Of a DNA stretch of 64,000 nt, positions 18,014-27,456 are shown piece after piece. The translations under genes and the position numbers were made by a program. The stretch spans positions 4,071,001-4,135,000 of the forward strand of contig NZ_OY776414.1 of the NCBI RefSeq assembly GCF_963675585.1, given 5' to 3'. A model generated the notes under the pieces. It was not told the origin of the DNA, did not search any database, and was given only the letters and a program-made list of their open reading frames with translations. This DNA comes from an uncultured Draconibacterium sp. (GTDB lineage: Bacteria > Bacteroidota > Bacteroidia > Bacteroidales > Prolixibacteraceae). Position 1 is the first letter of the stretch; each line of letters starts with the position of its first letter.

Positions 18014-19156
18014 TTATCTGTTTTTCGTTAATCTCAGCTTCTTTTTTATCTCATATTTATTAATAAAGCTAACTCTATCAACAAATTTTCTTACGGATGA
18101 ATATTTGGTCGTATACTTTCTAGATCTTTTATCTTCCAAACAATTTTCGATGGACTGAAGTGGACAATCATAGAAATAGTGTGTTACAATCTCTTTCTGT
18201 TTTTTCAATAATTGATTGTATTTTAATTCATCCTGTTCCAATTCATTAATAAGCCTTAACACCTCCTCCATCGTTGTAACATGGCATTCATCTATTATGA
18301 GTTCTTTATGGATCACTTCATTGCGATTCATAATAGCAAGAGCTCCACAGGAAATAGCTTCGGCGGCCGAATTACCTCTGATTGTTCGTCCACCCATTTT
18401 TACAAAATATTTTGAACGACACAGGTTCTTTAAATTATCAAAAATAAGATCCTGATGCAAAATCACTTCAAATCCATGTTCTTCCAGCACTTTAAAATGA
18501 TCAGGAACTTTTGTGACCGGACGCTCTTTGGTCGAGTTGATTTCCATGAATACGCCTTTCCTTTTATAATCAGCCGGCATATATGGCTGCATCATAGCCT
18601 GCAGAGTATCTCCCTTTAAAAATGTGTACGGAAAATCAATAATCCCACATTTTTGTTGAACAATACCCCTTGCATTCTGATTCAGATAAGCATCGTAACC
18701 AAAACAGGGCCAGAAAGTCGCCATATTTGCTTCCCCAATCATATAAGCAAACAGCGTTTGCGGATATTTGAGAATTGTATGAGTTGGCAAACTAATATTT
18801 ATGGAAATTACAATATCATACTGGCCCCAATCTATATCTGAACCATTTACAGCTAACTCTCCCTGCGACAGAATACTACCAATCTTTCTTCTTTCCCATC
18901 CAGGCACCTTATTTAATGGAAGCGTTTTCAGAAGCTTAACTTTATCTGCCAAATGAGGAATAACCTTACGATAAATCTGAGTTTCCTTTTCATTTTCTTC
19001 TTTTACTATAAAAAAATCGGCACCTAATTCAGCCATTAATCCAATCGGACCAACTCTCATATTCGACGAGAAGAGTATTCTGGCCGCATCTCGTTCCGTT
19101 ACCGGACAAACATATAAGTCTTGATATATTTCTTGCTTTACAAGGGCTATTTTCAT
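18014..19156 (-). CDS. Putative GT-B-type glycosyltransferase
   Basis: This 380-residue protein lacks strong family signatures. The C-terminal half has GRTIRGNSAAEAISCGALAIMNRNEVIHKELI (about 272-303), resembling the E-x-x-A/S-C-G-A donor-binding segment of GT-B enzymes. The N-terminal half (VGPIGLMAELGADFFIVKE) resembles a Rossmann-type half-domain. It is flanked on both sides by glycosyltransferases on the same strand, which supports a role in assembling the same glycan. It could instead be a polysaccharide-modifying protein of unknown type. Confidence 0.5.
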   Translation of the reverse strand: MKIALVKQEIYQDLYVCPVTERDAARILFSSNMRVGPIGLMAELGADFFIVKEENEKETQIYRKVIPHLADKVKLLKTLPLNKVPGWERRKIGSILSQGELAVNGSDIDWGQYDIVISINISLPTHTILKYPQTLFAYMIGEANMATFWPCFGYDAYLNQNARGIVQQKCGIIDFPYTFLKGDTLQAMMQPYMPADYKRKGVFMEINSTKERPVTKVPDHFKVLEEHGFEVILHQDLIFDNLKNLCRSKYFVKMGGRTIRGNSAAEAISCGALAIMNRNEVIHKELIIDECHVTTMEEVLRLINELEQDELKYNQLLKKQKEIVTHYFYDCPLQSIENCLEDKRSRKYTTKYSSVRKFVDRVSFINKYEIKKKLRLTKNR

Positions 19157-19246
19157 TGTTAAATTTTTCTATTTGTAACTTATTTTCATTTTAGACTATT
19201 CAATACGCATTCACAAAATTCAGGATGATTGAGCACCAAAGATCAT

Positions 19247-20281
19247 TCAGACTAAACTATGATAAAGTTCAATAAACTTTTGTTGCACATTATTAGATCC
19301 GTAACCTTTTTTTACGACCTCGTACATTTTGGCACCCCAATCATTGAAAATCTCACTGTTATCTTTTTTAGCTTCAATAGCCTTTAGTACTTGTTGCTTT
19401 AAATTCTTAAAATGTTCTTCCTCATCATTGTATTTGTACGAAAATAGGTAACTTTTATCTTCAATGTCACTAACCGTACCAATTTCAGGAGCAATTATGG
19501 TTTTGGCATAAGAAAAACAAAGTATAATAGTTCCAGAATTTAAACTGCTCCTAATGTCGTATGGAAGTATTGCCAAATCATACTCCGAAAGCAATTGAAT
19601 CATTCGATTATTTTCGACAAATTCCAATTCAAAACTAATGTTATTGTTCCCTATAGCACGGCCAATAAGTTCATTTTTGTATTCTTCGGTTATAGGATTT
19701 CCAGCAATATGCAATTCAACCTCATTCTCAAACTGAGTGACAACATCAATTAATAATTCAATATTTTTATATGGGCGTACCGCTCCTAAAAACAGTAAGC
19801 GCAGTTTATCCGCAATCTTCTTTGAAGATCCAGGGATACTTCCATAAACATTAATGTAATTTGGATGAGGAATATGGACTATCTTATCTTTTCTAATTTT
19901 ATACTTATTATTAAGTAGCTCTTCCGATAATTTGCTGTGAATAACAATACGTTTCGAAGCTTTTACCAAAATATACTGAAGTACTTTTTGCAAGCCCAGC
20001 ACCTTTTGGGTATGTGGGGTTTTATTATGCATGGTCCAAACAATTTTTTTCCCAAAAGCAAGCAACAACAACAACTTGGTCAACTTCAAAATAAAACTAG
20101 GTAATGTTCCTACACTTTCATACCAGTTTAAATGCACAATTTTTACTGAAAAAAACTTTTGTGGACTCTTAAACAATTCGTCTAAAGAATAAACGGTACA
20201 ACCGTTTTCTCTTAGATAGCCGGTTATTATATTGGCGTATTCATTAGCACTTGAGTAAGATGGATTAAATACTAGTTTCAT
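19247..20281 (-). CDS. Glycosyltransferase family 4-like protein
   Basis: This 344-residue protein is read from the ATG at 20281; a TTG five codons earlier directly abuts the preceding stop codon and is less likely. The N-terminal half has KLVFNPSYSSANEYANII and VHLNWYESV. LFLGAVRPYKNIELLIDVV (about 190-208) is the typical linker and first strand of a GT-B C-terminal domain. The usual ExFGxxxxE motif is weakened to LPYDIRSSLNSGTII (about 260-274), in which the Ser/Gly run fits a GT4-like phosphate site. It is probably an enzyme of repeat-unit assembly. Confidence 0.72.
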   Translation of the reverse strand: MKLVFNPSYSSANEYANIITGYLRENGCTVYSLDELFKSPQKFFSVKIVHLNWYESVGTLPSFILKLTKLLLLLAFGKKIVWTMHNKTPHTQKVLGLQKVLQYILVKASKRIVIHSKLSEELLNNKYKIRKDKIVHIPHPNYINVYGSIPGSSKKIADKLRLLFLGAVRPYKNIELLIDVVTQFENEVELHIAGNPITEEYKNELIGRAIGNNNISFELEFVENNRMIQLLSEYDLAILPYDIRSSLNSGTIILCFSYAKTIIAPEIGTVSDIEDKSYLFSYKYNDEEEHFKNLKQQVLKAIEAKKDNSEIFNDWGAKMYEVVKKGYGSNNVQQKFIELYHSLV

Positions 20282-20296
20282 TTTTGTATCAATCAA

Positions 20297-21259
20297 TTAA
20301 TATCGCAATAAATTAAAAATTGTCTTGTAAATTTTAGATTGTTTTATCCACACTTGCCACTTAATAAAAAACATATTCTTAACCTGATAAACCTCTCGCT
20401 GAAAATAATAACTCAATCTTTCTCTTTCTGATTTTTCAATAATCTTTCTTGAATTATAAAGGCGACTGTAAAACCAATAAATTACTATCTTTCTAATTCT
20501 CTTCTCATCTATTTTTGCAATATCAGCGAATTTAGTTCGTAACCATTTTAAATAGGAAATATCAGACTTTAACTTTCTCTCAGCAATTTCTTTGTTATCT
20601 TTAATTCTCGATATATTTACTCCACTCGCCCTCCAATAAACTTTTGCATTCGGAACTGTATTTATTGAAGAATTTTGAGCCATCTGAAACCACATGGCAT
20701 CATCGGTATTCCATGCCAAATCAAACTTAGGGAACCCTTTTAGCTCCTCATATCGCTTCCTTGAAAAAACATATTCCACCACATAACTTCTATATTTAGA
20801 AGTAAACTTTCCTAGTAAAAATTCTAAAGAGGTAAGTCGATTCGGGAAAGGTGTATCGCGCTCTATTTCCCGACCTTCCATATCGATTACAGAAACGTCA
20901 AAATGATATAGATCTGATATTGCCGAAGAATTGAGATTTTGATAAAACTCCTCTACACAGTTAGGAGCCAGAATATCGTCGTCGGAAAAAAGCCAAATCC
21001 ATTCTTCTTCCTTGCTTAAGGCAATACATCTTTCCCACTGTGCTACCAATTCTTTTCCACCTAGATTTTCAGCAAATCTAACATATGTTAAGGTTATTCG
21101 ATCCTTAAAACCATCGATTATTGATTCAAGATTCTCAGGCGAATTATCATCTCCGATATATAAATGAAAATTCTTGTTCGTTTGACTCGCAATCGACTCT
21201 AAAGCCTCGCTAAAAAATTTGGCTTTATAGGCAGGTATGATGATGCCAAGTTTAGCCAT
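20297..21259 (-). CDS. Glycosyltransferase family 2
   Basis: This 320-residue GT-A protein opens with KLGIIIPAYKAKFFSEALESIASQT. A GDDNSPENL turn follows, and the DxD-type motif is in WLFSDDDIL (about 90-98), with WNTDDAMW further on. The charged C-terminus lacks obvious transmembrane segments. Downstream, the GT4-like gene begins within 16 bp, so the two are likely co-translated. The specificity is unknown. Confidence 0.85.
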   Translation of the reverse strand: MAKLGIIIPAYKAKFFSEALESIASQTNKNFHLYIGDDNSPENLESIIDGFKDRITLTYVRFAENLGGKELVAQWERCIALSKEEEWIWLFSDDDILAPNCVEEFYQNLNSSAISDLYHFDVSVIDMEGREIERDTPFPNRLTSLEFLLGKFTSKYRSYVVEYVFSRKRYEELKGFPKFDLAWNTDDAMWFQMAQNSSINTVPNAKVYWRASGVNISRIKDNKEIAERKLKSDISYLKWLRTKFADIAKIDEKRIRKIVIYWFYSRLYNSRKIIEKSERERLSYYFQREVYQVKNMFFIKWQVWIKQSKIYKTIFNLLRY

Positions 21260-21308
21260 ATTTACAAAATAGAAATATTAGCCCTCATTTTGTGACTTTT
21301 GAAATATA

Positions 21309-22367
21309 TCATCCTCTCAACTTTTTAATCCTATCCTTCATTTTCCACGGCAACACGAATCTTATTTGTAACAAAAAGAAACTAATTCTAGAATGTGCAC
21401 CTAAAAAATTTAAAAACCTTTCAAAGTTCTGATACTCCTTAGGAAAAAAAAACTGAAATTCCTTTGACAATTCGTCTCGGAAATTGGAATAAAAAAAACG
21501 GACGAATTGAAACTTTATACTATCAATCGTATTTTTTTTAATGATTTTGCTCAAATCATTAACCTCCATAAAACCCATGAGACAACCTAATAATTGAATT
21601 CGTGTAAGAATCCTTAATCTCTCATTTTCAAAACTCCATATCCCTCCTCGATGAACTCTATACACAGCCATAATTTGAGGTAATTTCTTAATTTTTCCAT
21701 ATTGAGCATTCATCATGTGCAGAAAATAATCCGCAACTCGTGACTTATTCTTTAATAGTGAACTGTAATCAAAAAGATTATTTCGATACATTACCGATGG
21801 AGTATGAATATAATTTCCAAGTATCAAATCATTAATATACGTAGTTTCATTAACCTCTTTTGTGATATAATCATCAACCAATTTTTGTTCTTCTTCTAGC
21901 CATATTTTTACAGGGTGAAAGCAAATTGAGTAACTTGGATTTGCCTCCATAAAATTAACCTGCTTTTGTAATTTGTATGGATCAATCCAATAATCATCGC
22001 CTTCACAAATTGCAATGTACTTGCCCCTTGAATACTTCAGATTCCATAGTAAATTAAAACGTCCTGTTGGTTTCTCATCAAATTCAAGAACATTAGATCT
22101 TGAGTGTAGAAATAGCCGAATCTTATCAGGATACTTTTTTGCATACTGTAGACAAATCTCGCGCGTCCCATCTATTGATTCATCTTCTCCTAATAAAATC
22201 TCATAGGAGAAATCCGTTTTTTGCATTGTAATTCCATCTAGACACGCTGAGATATAATCAACATGTTGATAGGTCTGCACAATTACAGAAACAACTGGAT
22301 TTTTGGGTACTGAATTAGGATAAATCTTGACAGGAACTTTTTGGTATTTTTTTAAAAAATCACTCAT
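21309..22367 (-). CDS. Glycosyltransferase family 2
   Basis: This 352-residue GT-A enzyme has PVVSVIVQTYQHVDYISACLDGI near the N-terminus. The LLGEDESIDGTREIC turn and CEGDDYWIDPYKLQKQV (about 120-136) follow; the EGDDYW variant of the DxD motif is typical of a GT2 subgroup frequent in Bacteroidota capsule loci. It lies between the sulfotransferase and another GT2 gene on the same strand. Confidence 0.87.
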   Translation of the reverse strand: MSDFLKKYQKVPVKIYPNSVPKNPVVSVIVQTYQHVDYISACLDGITMQKTDFSYEILLGEDESIDGTREICLQYAKKYPDKIRLFLHSRSNVLEFDEKPTGRFNLLWNLKYSRGKYIAICEGDDYWIDPYKLQKQVNFMEANPSYSICFHPVKIWLEEEQKLVDDYITKEVNETTYINDLILGNYIHTPSVMYRNNLFDYSSLLKNKSRVADYFLHMMNAQYGKIKKLPQIMAVYRVHRGGIWSFENERLRILTRIQLLGCLMGFMEVNDLSKIIKKNTIDSIKFQFVRFFYSNFRDELSKEFQFFFPKEYQNFERFLNFLGAHSRISFFLLQIRFVLPWKMKDRIKKLRG

Positions 22368-22431
22368 AAAATTAGCAAAATGCTTTATTTTTTAGACAAG
22401 ACAAAATTTTAATATATGAAATTTTACAACT

Positions 22432-23301
22432 TCATAAGCTATAATCATATTCAATCAAGACTTCTTTAGCTATTTTATTAAACCTTAGAATCTGTTCTTC
22501 CGTTAGAATTGTTTTATATTTATCAACAGGCTCATTTTGAATAGGGAGAGTATTCTTTTTTTTCCATTGGAGGTAATCCTTTGGAATCGACTTGATAATT
22601 TTCGATTCTTTATAGTATTCCAACATCGAAGGCTCAAAATCTTCTCCCAAGAAAGACATTATCTTTGAAATTTCGGTTTTTGGAGAAGCAGTTAAATCTT
22701 CCATCCGAACCTCCAATACATTATCGTAGTTAAAACTTTCAAAACTCTTTTTTATTTTTTGAATATTGGATTTCCATTCTGAGGCAATACTTTCAATTTT
22801 ATCAGGAAGATTGGGAGCATCAGCTGACTGTATTTGTTTCTTGTTTAACTTTTTATACGAACAGGCAACATTCCTGCCATCTCTTACAATATGAATAAAT
22901 TGTACACAAGGGAACACTTCCTTAATATCTTCAATATGATTTAAATAAAAGTTATTTTTATCTCCCCAGCGTTTAATTTTCATTCCCTTAGAATCTCCAT
23001 AGAATGAATAAATATCATTTATCAATTCTCCGTATTTGTTCGGCTGCTTTTTGAAAAGAAATTTTCTCAATTCAATCCAATCCAGATTCCAATTGTTAAT
23101 CTTTTTCGTGCTTTTCATGTCATCAAGAAAAGTATCCAAATCTCTATATCTAAAATTCTTGTATTGAGAATATAACCAAAAAGCAAATCCTGCTTCTGGT
23201 GGAATAACGAACTTACTGTGTGCATTTAATATTAGCCTAAGAAGAGTAGTTCCCGACCGAGGATTACCGATGATGAAAATGGGTTTCAGTTGTTTTGACA
23301 T
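22432..23301 (-). CDS. PAPS-dependent sulfotransferase
   Basis: This 289-residue protein has the 5'-phosphosulfate-binding loop PIFIIGNPRSGTTLLR (about 7-22) and the 3'-phosphate-binding segment FIHIVRDGRNVACSYKK (about 137-153), the two diagnostic motifs of PAPS sulfotransferases. It should transfer sulfate from PAPS to a sugar hydroxyl of the glycan made by this cluster (inference). cysC (PAPS synthesis) and cysQ (PAP removal) lie at 35.5-37.1 kb in the same region and complete a sulfation module. It starts only 2 bp after the upstream acyltransferase gene ends. Confidence 0.85.
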   Translation of the reverse strand: MSKQLKPIFIIGNPRSGTTLLRLILNAHSKFVIPPEAGFAFWLYSQYKNFRYRDLDTFLDDMKSTKKINNWNLDWIELRKFLFKKQPNKYGELINDIYSFYGDSKGMKIKRWGDKNNFYLNHIEDIKEVFPCVQFIHIVRDGRNVACSYKKLNKKQIQSADAPNLPDKIESIASEWKSNIQKIKKSFESFNYDNVLEVRMEDLTASPKTEISKIMSFLGEDFEPSMLEYYKESKIIKSIPKDYLQWKKKNTLPIQNEPVDKYKTILTEEQILRFNKIAKEVLIEYDYSL

Positions 23302-23303
23302 TC

Positions 23304-23843
23304 TTATAAATAATTGGTCAGGTTTCTATTTCTTGGTTTAATAAATTTTGAGGGAATACCACTATTGATACTCCAATCATCCAAATCTCTTTTCACTAGC
23401 GACATAGCACCTAAAACAGCACCTTCTGCAATGGTTACGTTTGGCATAACTACACAGTTGGCTCCAATTTGACTATATTTTTTCAGCCAAACTTTTCCCC
23501 CCTGAACATTAGTATATCTAGAGTCTGCCATAGGTCCAATTAAATAATCACCTGAGAAATCGTCCGTTGCGCTAAAAACTGTACATCTTGGCGATAAACC
23601 TGAATAATCTTCCATTTCTATCCCATTTCTTCCAAATAGGACACAATAAGCTCCAATATGTATATTATTGTGTAATTTAATTTCACCAGATAAGATACAA
23701 AAATCATCAATTCTGACGTTATCCCCAATCTCGATCTTCTCGCAACCATAAAACTGAGCAAATCTGCTTATCAGAACATTCCTCCCGACCGATTTGAAGC
23801 CGAAATTAACTAACTCGTTTTGCTCAAAAAAGGATGTTACCAT
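23304..23843 (-). CDS. Left-handed beta-helix acyltransferase
   Basis: This 179-residue protein has imperfect hexapeptide repeats (IEIGDNVRIDDFCILSG, NIHIGAYCVLFG, IEMEDYSGLSPRC, SQIGANCVVMPNVTIAEGAVLGAMSLV), as in LacA/WbbJ-type O- or N-acetyltransferases. It lies 7 bp downstream of a DegT aminotransferase gene, so N-acetylation of the amino sugar made there is a plausible role. O-acetylation of the polymer is the alternative. The usual catalytic His of LacA is not obvious at the expected place. Confidence 0.75.
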   Translation of the reverse strand: MVTSFFEQNELVNFGFKSVGRNVLISRFAQFYGCEKIEIGDNVRIDDFCILSGEIKLHNNIHIGAYCVLFGRNGIEMEDYSGLSPRCTVFSATDDFSGDYLIGPMADSRYTNVQGGKVWLKKYSQIGANCVVMPNVTIAEGAVLGAMSLVKRDLDDWSINSGIPSKFIKPRNRNLTNYL

Positions 23844-23850
23844 ATATGTT

Positions 23851-24969
23851 TTATTTGTTCAAAATGATATCTAAGATACGTTTCAGGTCATCCCTGGTTA
23901 AATCAGGATAAATTGGCAAACAAATCACACTATCTGTTATCATTTCAGCAACAGGCAGGTTTTCCGGTCTCGCAGATTCCAAACCTCTATAAGTTGGAAA
24001 TTGAGAAATAAGAGGATAAAAATACCTACGACCAAAAATATTATTGGCTTTGAGTTTTTCATATAAGGCGTCTCGAGTCATACCGTATTTTTGCTCATCG
24101 ATAAAAACCGGGAAATAGCCATAATTATAATGTAGATTTTCCGGCACCACAATCCTTTCTATTCCATCGATATTATCCAAATGTTTGCAATAAAAATCAG
24201 CTATTTCTTTACGCGCCAGAATATTTTTATCAATAGTTTTCAGCTGAAGAAGGCCGAAGGCCGACTGCACCTCATTCATTTTTGCATTAATACCCGGAGC
24301 AATCACCTCTGTTTCTCCTGCAAATCCGAAATTCTTTAAATAATCAATACGTTTTTTAGTCTTCTCATCATGACAAACGATGGCTCCCCCTTCAATGGTA
24401 TTAAATACTTTTGTAGCGTGGAAGCTCAAAATGGAAAGATCTCCAAAATTGAGAATACTTTGACCGTTCTGCTTTACTCCAAAGGCATGTGCCGCATCGT
24501 AAATTACTTTTAATCCGTAGCGATCGGCAATCTCCTGAATGGCTTCTGTATCACACGGATTTCCGTAAACATGTACAGGTAATATGGCTGTTGTTTTGGG
24601 AGTAATAGCTGCTTCAATTTTTTTGGAATCGAGATTACAGAATTCTGGTTCTACATCCACAAAGACCGGTTTTATATTATTCCACCATAATGCATGAGTG
24701 GTAGCCACAAAACTATAGGGTGTTGTAATTACTTCACCCGTAATATTTAAAACCTGCAAGGCTGAAATAAGGGCTAATGTTCCATTTGAGAATAATGATA
24801 TATATGGAACTCCCAAATAATCAGCCAACGCTTTCTCAAAATCCTGATGGTATTTACCATTGTTGGTTAACCATTTCCTACCCCATATATCCTTAAGTAA
24901 ATCGGTAAACTCATCCAAAGCCGGAAGTACAGGTTGGGTTACAAATATTTTCTGATCAGTTTTTTTCAA
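23851..24969 (-). CDS. DegT/DnrJ/EryC1 sugar aminotransferase (FdtB/VioA-like)
   Basis: This 372-residue PLP enzyme carries TPYSFVATTHALWW, the PVHVYGNPCDTEAI strand, YDAAHAFGV (Asp binding the PLP pyridine nitrogen) and LSFHATKVFNTIEGGA, in which Lys forms the Schiff base. The SFHATKxFnTxEGG form is typical of aminotransferases acting on dTDP-4-keto- or 3-keto-6-deoxyhexoses, such as VioA and FdtB. With the following acyltransferase it would give an N-acylated amino-deoxy sugar. No dTDP-glucose synthase or dehydratase is in the window, so the keto sugar must come from elsewhere. Confidence 0.85.
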   Translation of the reverse strand: MKKTDQKIFVTQPVLPALDEFTDLLKDIWGRKWLTNNGKYHQDFEKALADYLGVPYISLFSNGTLALISALQVLNITGEVITTPYSFVATTHALWWNNIKPVFVDVEPEFCNLDSKKIEAAITPKTTAILPVHVYGNPCDTEAIQEIADRYGLKVIYDAAHAFGVKQNGQSILNFGDLSILSFHATKVFNTIEGGAIVCHDEKTKKRIDYLKNFGFAGETEVIAPGINAKMNEVQSAFGLLQLKTIDKNILARKEIADFYCKHLDNIDGIERIVVPENLHYNYGYFPVFIDEQKYGMTRDALYEKLKANNIFGRRYFYPLISQFPTYRGLESARPENLPVAEMITDSVICLPIYPDLTRDDLKRILDIILNK

Positions 24970-25024
24970 TTTCTATATTTTACGCCCCAAAAGTAATATT
25001 TATCACTGATTTTTATTGTCCAAA

Positions 25025-26482
25025 CTACGAGCTTCTTTTTTGAATCCATTGCTCCATTACTATTCTTTTCAAATATTGATAATCACCAAAATTTAGAAGT
25101 TCACCAAAAATAAAAACAATCAAAGCTCCTAAACCAAGTTGAGCAATTAGGATAATCCAGTTACTGTATGGGATAAAAGTTCCAACCATAAAGACAATAA
25201 TAGCCATTAGTGAACTAAACAAAAACGATGGAAGAATATCAATAATTTGTTGTTTTGTGGAATAGCCAATCAGTTTACCCGAGTAAAAACTATTCAGGCC
25301 ATACGCAAAAACACTGTTAATTATCATTCCTATAATCATTGCTTTAATGCCAATAAAAATACCTACTAAAATAACAGGAATTGCAATTATCTTTTTTATA
25401 ATCTCTAAACGGAGAAAAAGATCTGACCTGCCTTTTACATTAAGCATATTCAGATTTAATGCCTGTAAAGGATAAAACATGCCGACAAAACAAAGCAATT
25501 GAAGATAGGGAACTGAAGGGAGCCACTTTTCACCAACTAATGCAATTACCATAGGTTTTGCAATCGCTGCCATGCCGAGCATCATTACAAAAGTAATAAA
25601 CATAGTACTTCTTATTAATTTCTTATAGTTGCTTTTTAAACGTTCCTTTTCGTCTTGTATACTCGACAATACTGGATAACTTACGCGTTGAATTACTCCC
25701 ATAATATTTTTAGAAGGAAGGTTTCTAAATTGATCTGCACGTGTATAAAATCCTAACTCCATTGCCGAAAAATATTTACCAATAATCAGGTAATATACAT
25801 TCTGATATATGGTTTCTATTAGAGCACTAATCAGCAACTTACTGCCAAAACCAAACAATTCGAAAAAAGATTCCTTACTAAATATTCGGATGGGACGCCA
25901 CACAGACCAAATCCACAAAAAAAGTGTATTCAGACAAGCACGGCTCAGGTTAAGTATTACAAGGCTCCATACACCAAGTCCCATCAAAGCTGTTGTTATA
26001 GCTAAAACTCCCGACCCCACAGATGCCACAAGCGTAACATAAGTCTGAACCTTAAAGTTAATCTCCTTGCTGAATATTGTTTGCTGAATGATACCCAGTG
26101 CATTTATAATTAGGATGATTCCAAAAACCTTAAGCATATTTTCGAGTTCAGGTTCTTCAAAAAACCTACCTATTAATCCTGAAGAAAAAAACAAGAAGAT
26201 ATAAAGCGCAGCAGAAACAAGAAGATTAAAATAAAATACGGTTGAATAATCGGCCAAACTACATTCTCTTTTACGAATAAGAGCCGTACTAAATCCACTT
26301 TCAACAATTGTCTGAGATATGGCTATAAAAATGGTTAGCATTCCGATCAATCCAAATTCTCGAGGAGATAAGATTCGAGCTAAAATAATTCCAACTATAA
26401 ACTGGATGCCTAGCTTTGCGAAATTATCGATAAAACTCCAAAAAAGCCCACCAATGGTTTTTTGTTTTAAATTACTTGTCAT
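25025..26482 (-). CDS. Wzx-type lipopolysaccharide/oligosaccharide flippase
   Basis: This 485-residue protein of the MOP superfamily (polysaccharide export subgroup) has 12-14 hydrophobic helices. It opens with LKQKTIGGLFWSFIDNFAKLGIQFIVGIILARILSPREFGLIGM, a signature of the WzxC-like branch. It should flip undecaprenyl-linked repeat units to the periplasm for polymerisation. Its presence implies a Wzy-dependent route, although no Wzy-like polymerase was recognised in the window. Confidence 0.88.
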   Translation of the reverse strand: MTSNLKQKTIGGLFWSFIDNFAKLGIQFIVGIILARILSPREFGLIGMLTIFIAISQTIVESGFSTALIRKRECSLADYSTVFYFNLLVSAALYIFLFFSSGLIGRFFEEPELENMLKVFGIILIINALGIIQQTIFSKEINFKVQTYVTLVASVGSGVLAITTALMGLGVWSLVILNLSRACLNTLFLWIWSVWRPIRIFSKESFFELFGFGSKLLISALIETIYQNVYYLIIGKYFSAMELGFYTRADQFRNLPSKNIMGVIQRVSYPVLSSIQDEKERLKSNYKKLIRSTMFITFVMMLGMAAIAKPMVIALVGEKWLPSVPYLQLLCFVGMFYPLQALNLNMLNVKGRSDLFLRLEIIKKIIAIPVILVGIFIGIKAMIIGMIINSVFAYGLNSFYSGKLIGYSTKQQIIDILPSFLFSSLMAIIVFMVGTFIPYSNWIILIAQLGLGALIVFIFGELLNFGDYQYLKRIVMEQWIQKRSS

Positions 26483-26562
26483 TACCTAATATAAGCCCAC
26501 AAAATTAGTTTTTTTGATTCCCCAATAAATGAAATCAGAATTATTTTTTTTTGTAAAGGACT

Positions 26563-27438
26563 TTATTCCATTACAGAGACATAATTTCTTCCATAACTAC
26601 CATTCCCCGGATTAAGTTTTAAAGCTCGCCTTAACTCATCAGGCTTCATTATCATTCTTTCATTTGCTGTCGCCAGGTCATGAATACGATTTATTAAATC
26701 GATATTTCTCGCCAAACGAGTTCTGTTAACATCGAAATAAATATTATCCTCTAATCCTACGCGAACGCCTCCCCCTGAAGCAATTGCGATGGAATTCATC
26801 ATTAGCTGATTATTGCCAATTCCTCCAAAGCTCCACAATGATAGTTCTGGTAAATCATTAACCATTATTCCTGAATGAAGCAAATCAGCCTGAGCACAGG
26901 CTATATTTCCTAATAACAAGTTAAAATAATATGGAGGCTCCAACAAACCCTTTCGTTCTAGATATTTTGCATAATTAATCATTCCTACATCGAAGGCTTC
27001 TAATTCTGCTACAATCCCTTTCTTTTGCATTTCCAAGGCCAGCATCTGTATCATGTCCGGGGAATTCAGACTTTCAGTTTTGTTAAAATTCAAGGAGCTT
27101 AAAGTTAAACTACCCATATCAGGTTTAAGGTTTCCTCCCAATTGAAGCGGCGAAGCCCTACATTCAAATTCCTTTATACCTCTTCCACTAAGAGACACAC
27201 ATATAACTAGGTCGTTTGAGAATTTCCTAATCCCTTCTATAATTTTTCCATAAACTTCCTGTTTATAGGTCGGTTTTCCGGAGTCCTCTTCTCTGGCATG
27301 CAAATGTACCATTGTTATCCCAGCTTCAACCGCTTGGTGAACATCTTCAATAATTTCGGAAACTGTAATTGGAACATAAGGAGTCATCTCCTTTGTTGGG
27401 ATCATGCCAGTAGGTGTAAAATTTATAATCAAATTCAT
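26563..27438 (-). CDS. BKACE family (DUF849) beta-keto acid cleavage enzyme
   Basis: This 291-residue TIM-barrel protein has the metal-binding VHLHARE (about 43-49), VCVSLSGRG, ELEAFDVGM (about 146-154) and GGGVRVGLEDN (about 217-227), all diagnostic of the 3-keto-5-aminohexanoate cleavage (Kce/BKACE) family. Known members condense a beta-keto acid with acetyl-CoA to give acetoacetate and a CoA ester. The context is odd: it sits between a flippase and a NeuD/PglD-type acyltransferase, not with lysine-fermentation genes. A role in making or rearranging an unusual acyl-CoA for an N-acyl sugar is an inference. Confidence 0.85.
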   Translation of the reverse strand: MNLIINFTPTGMIPTKEMTPYVPITVSEIIEDVHQAVEAGITMVHLHAREEDSGKPTYKQEVYGKIIEGIRKFSNDLVICVSLSGRGIKEFECRASPLQLGGNLKPDMGSLTLSSLNFNKTESLNSPDMIQMLALEMQKKGIVAELEAFDVGMINYAKYLERKGLLEPPYYFNLLLGNIACAQADLLHSGIMVNDLPELSLWSFGGIGNNQLMMNSIAIASGGGVRVGLEDNIYFDVNRTRLARNIDLINRIHDLATANERMIMKPDELRRALKLNPGNGSYGRNYVSVME

Positions 27439-27456
27439 TGTAATAAGTTAAAAAGA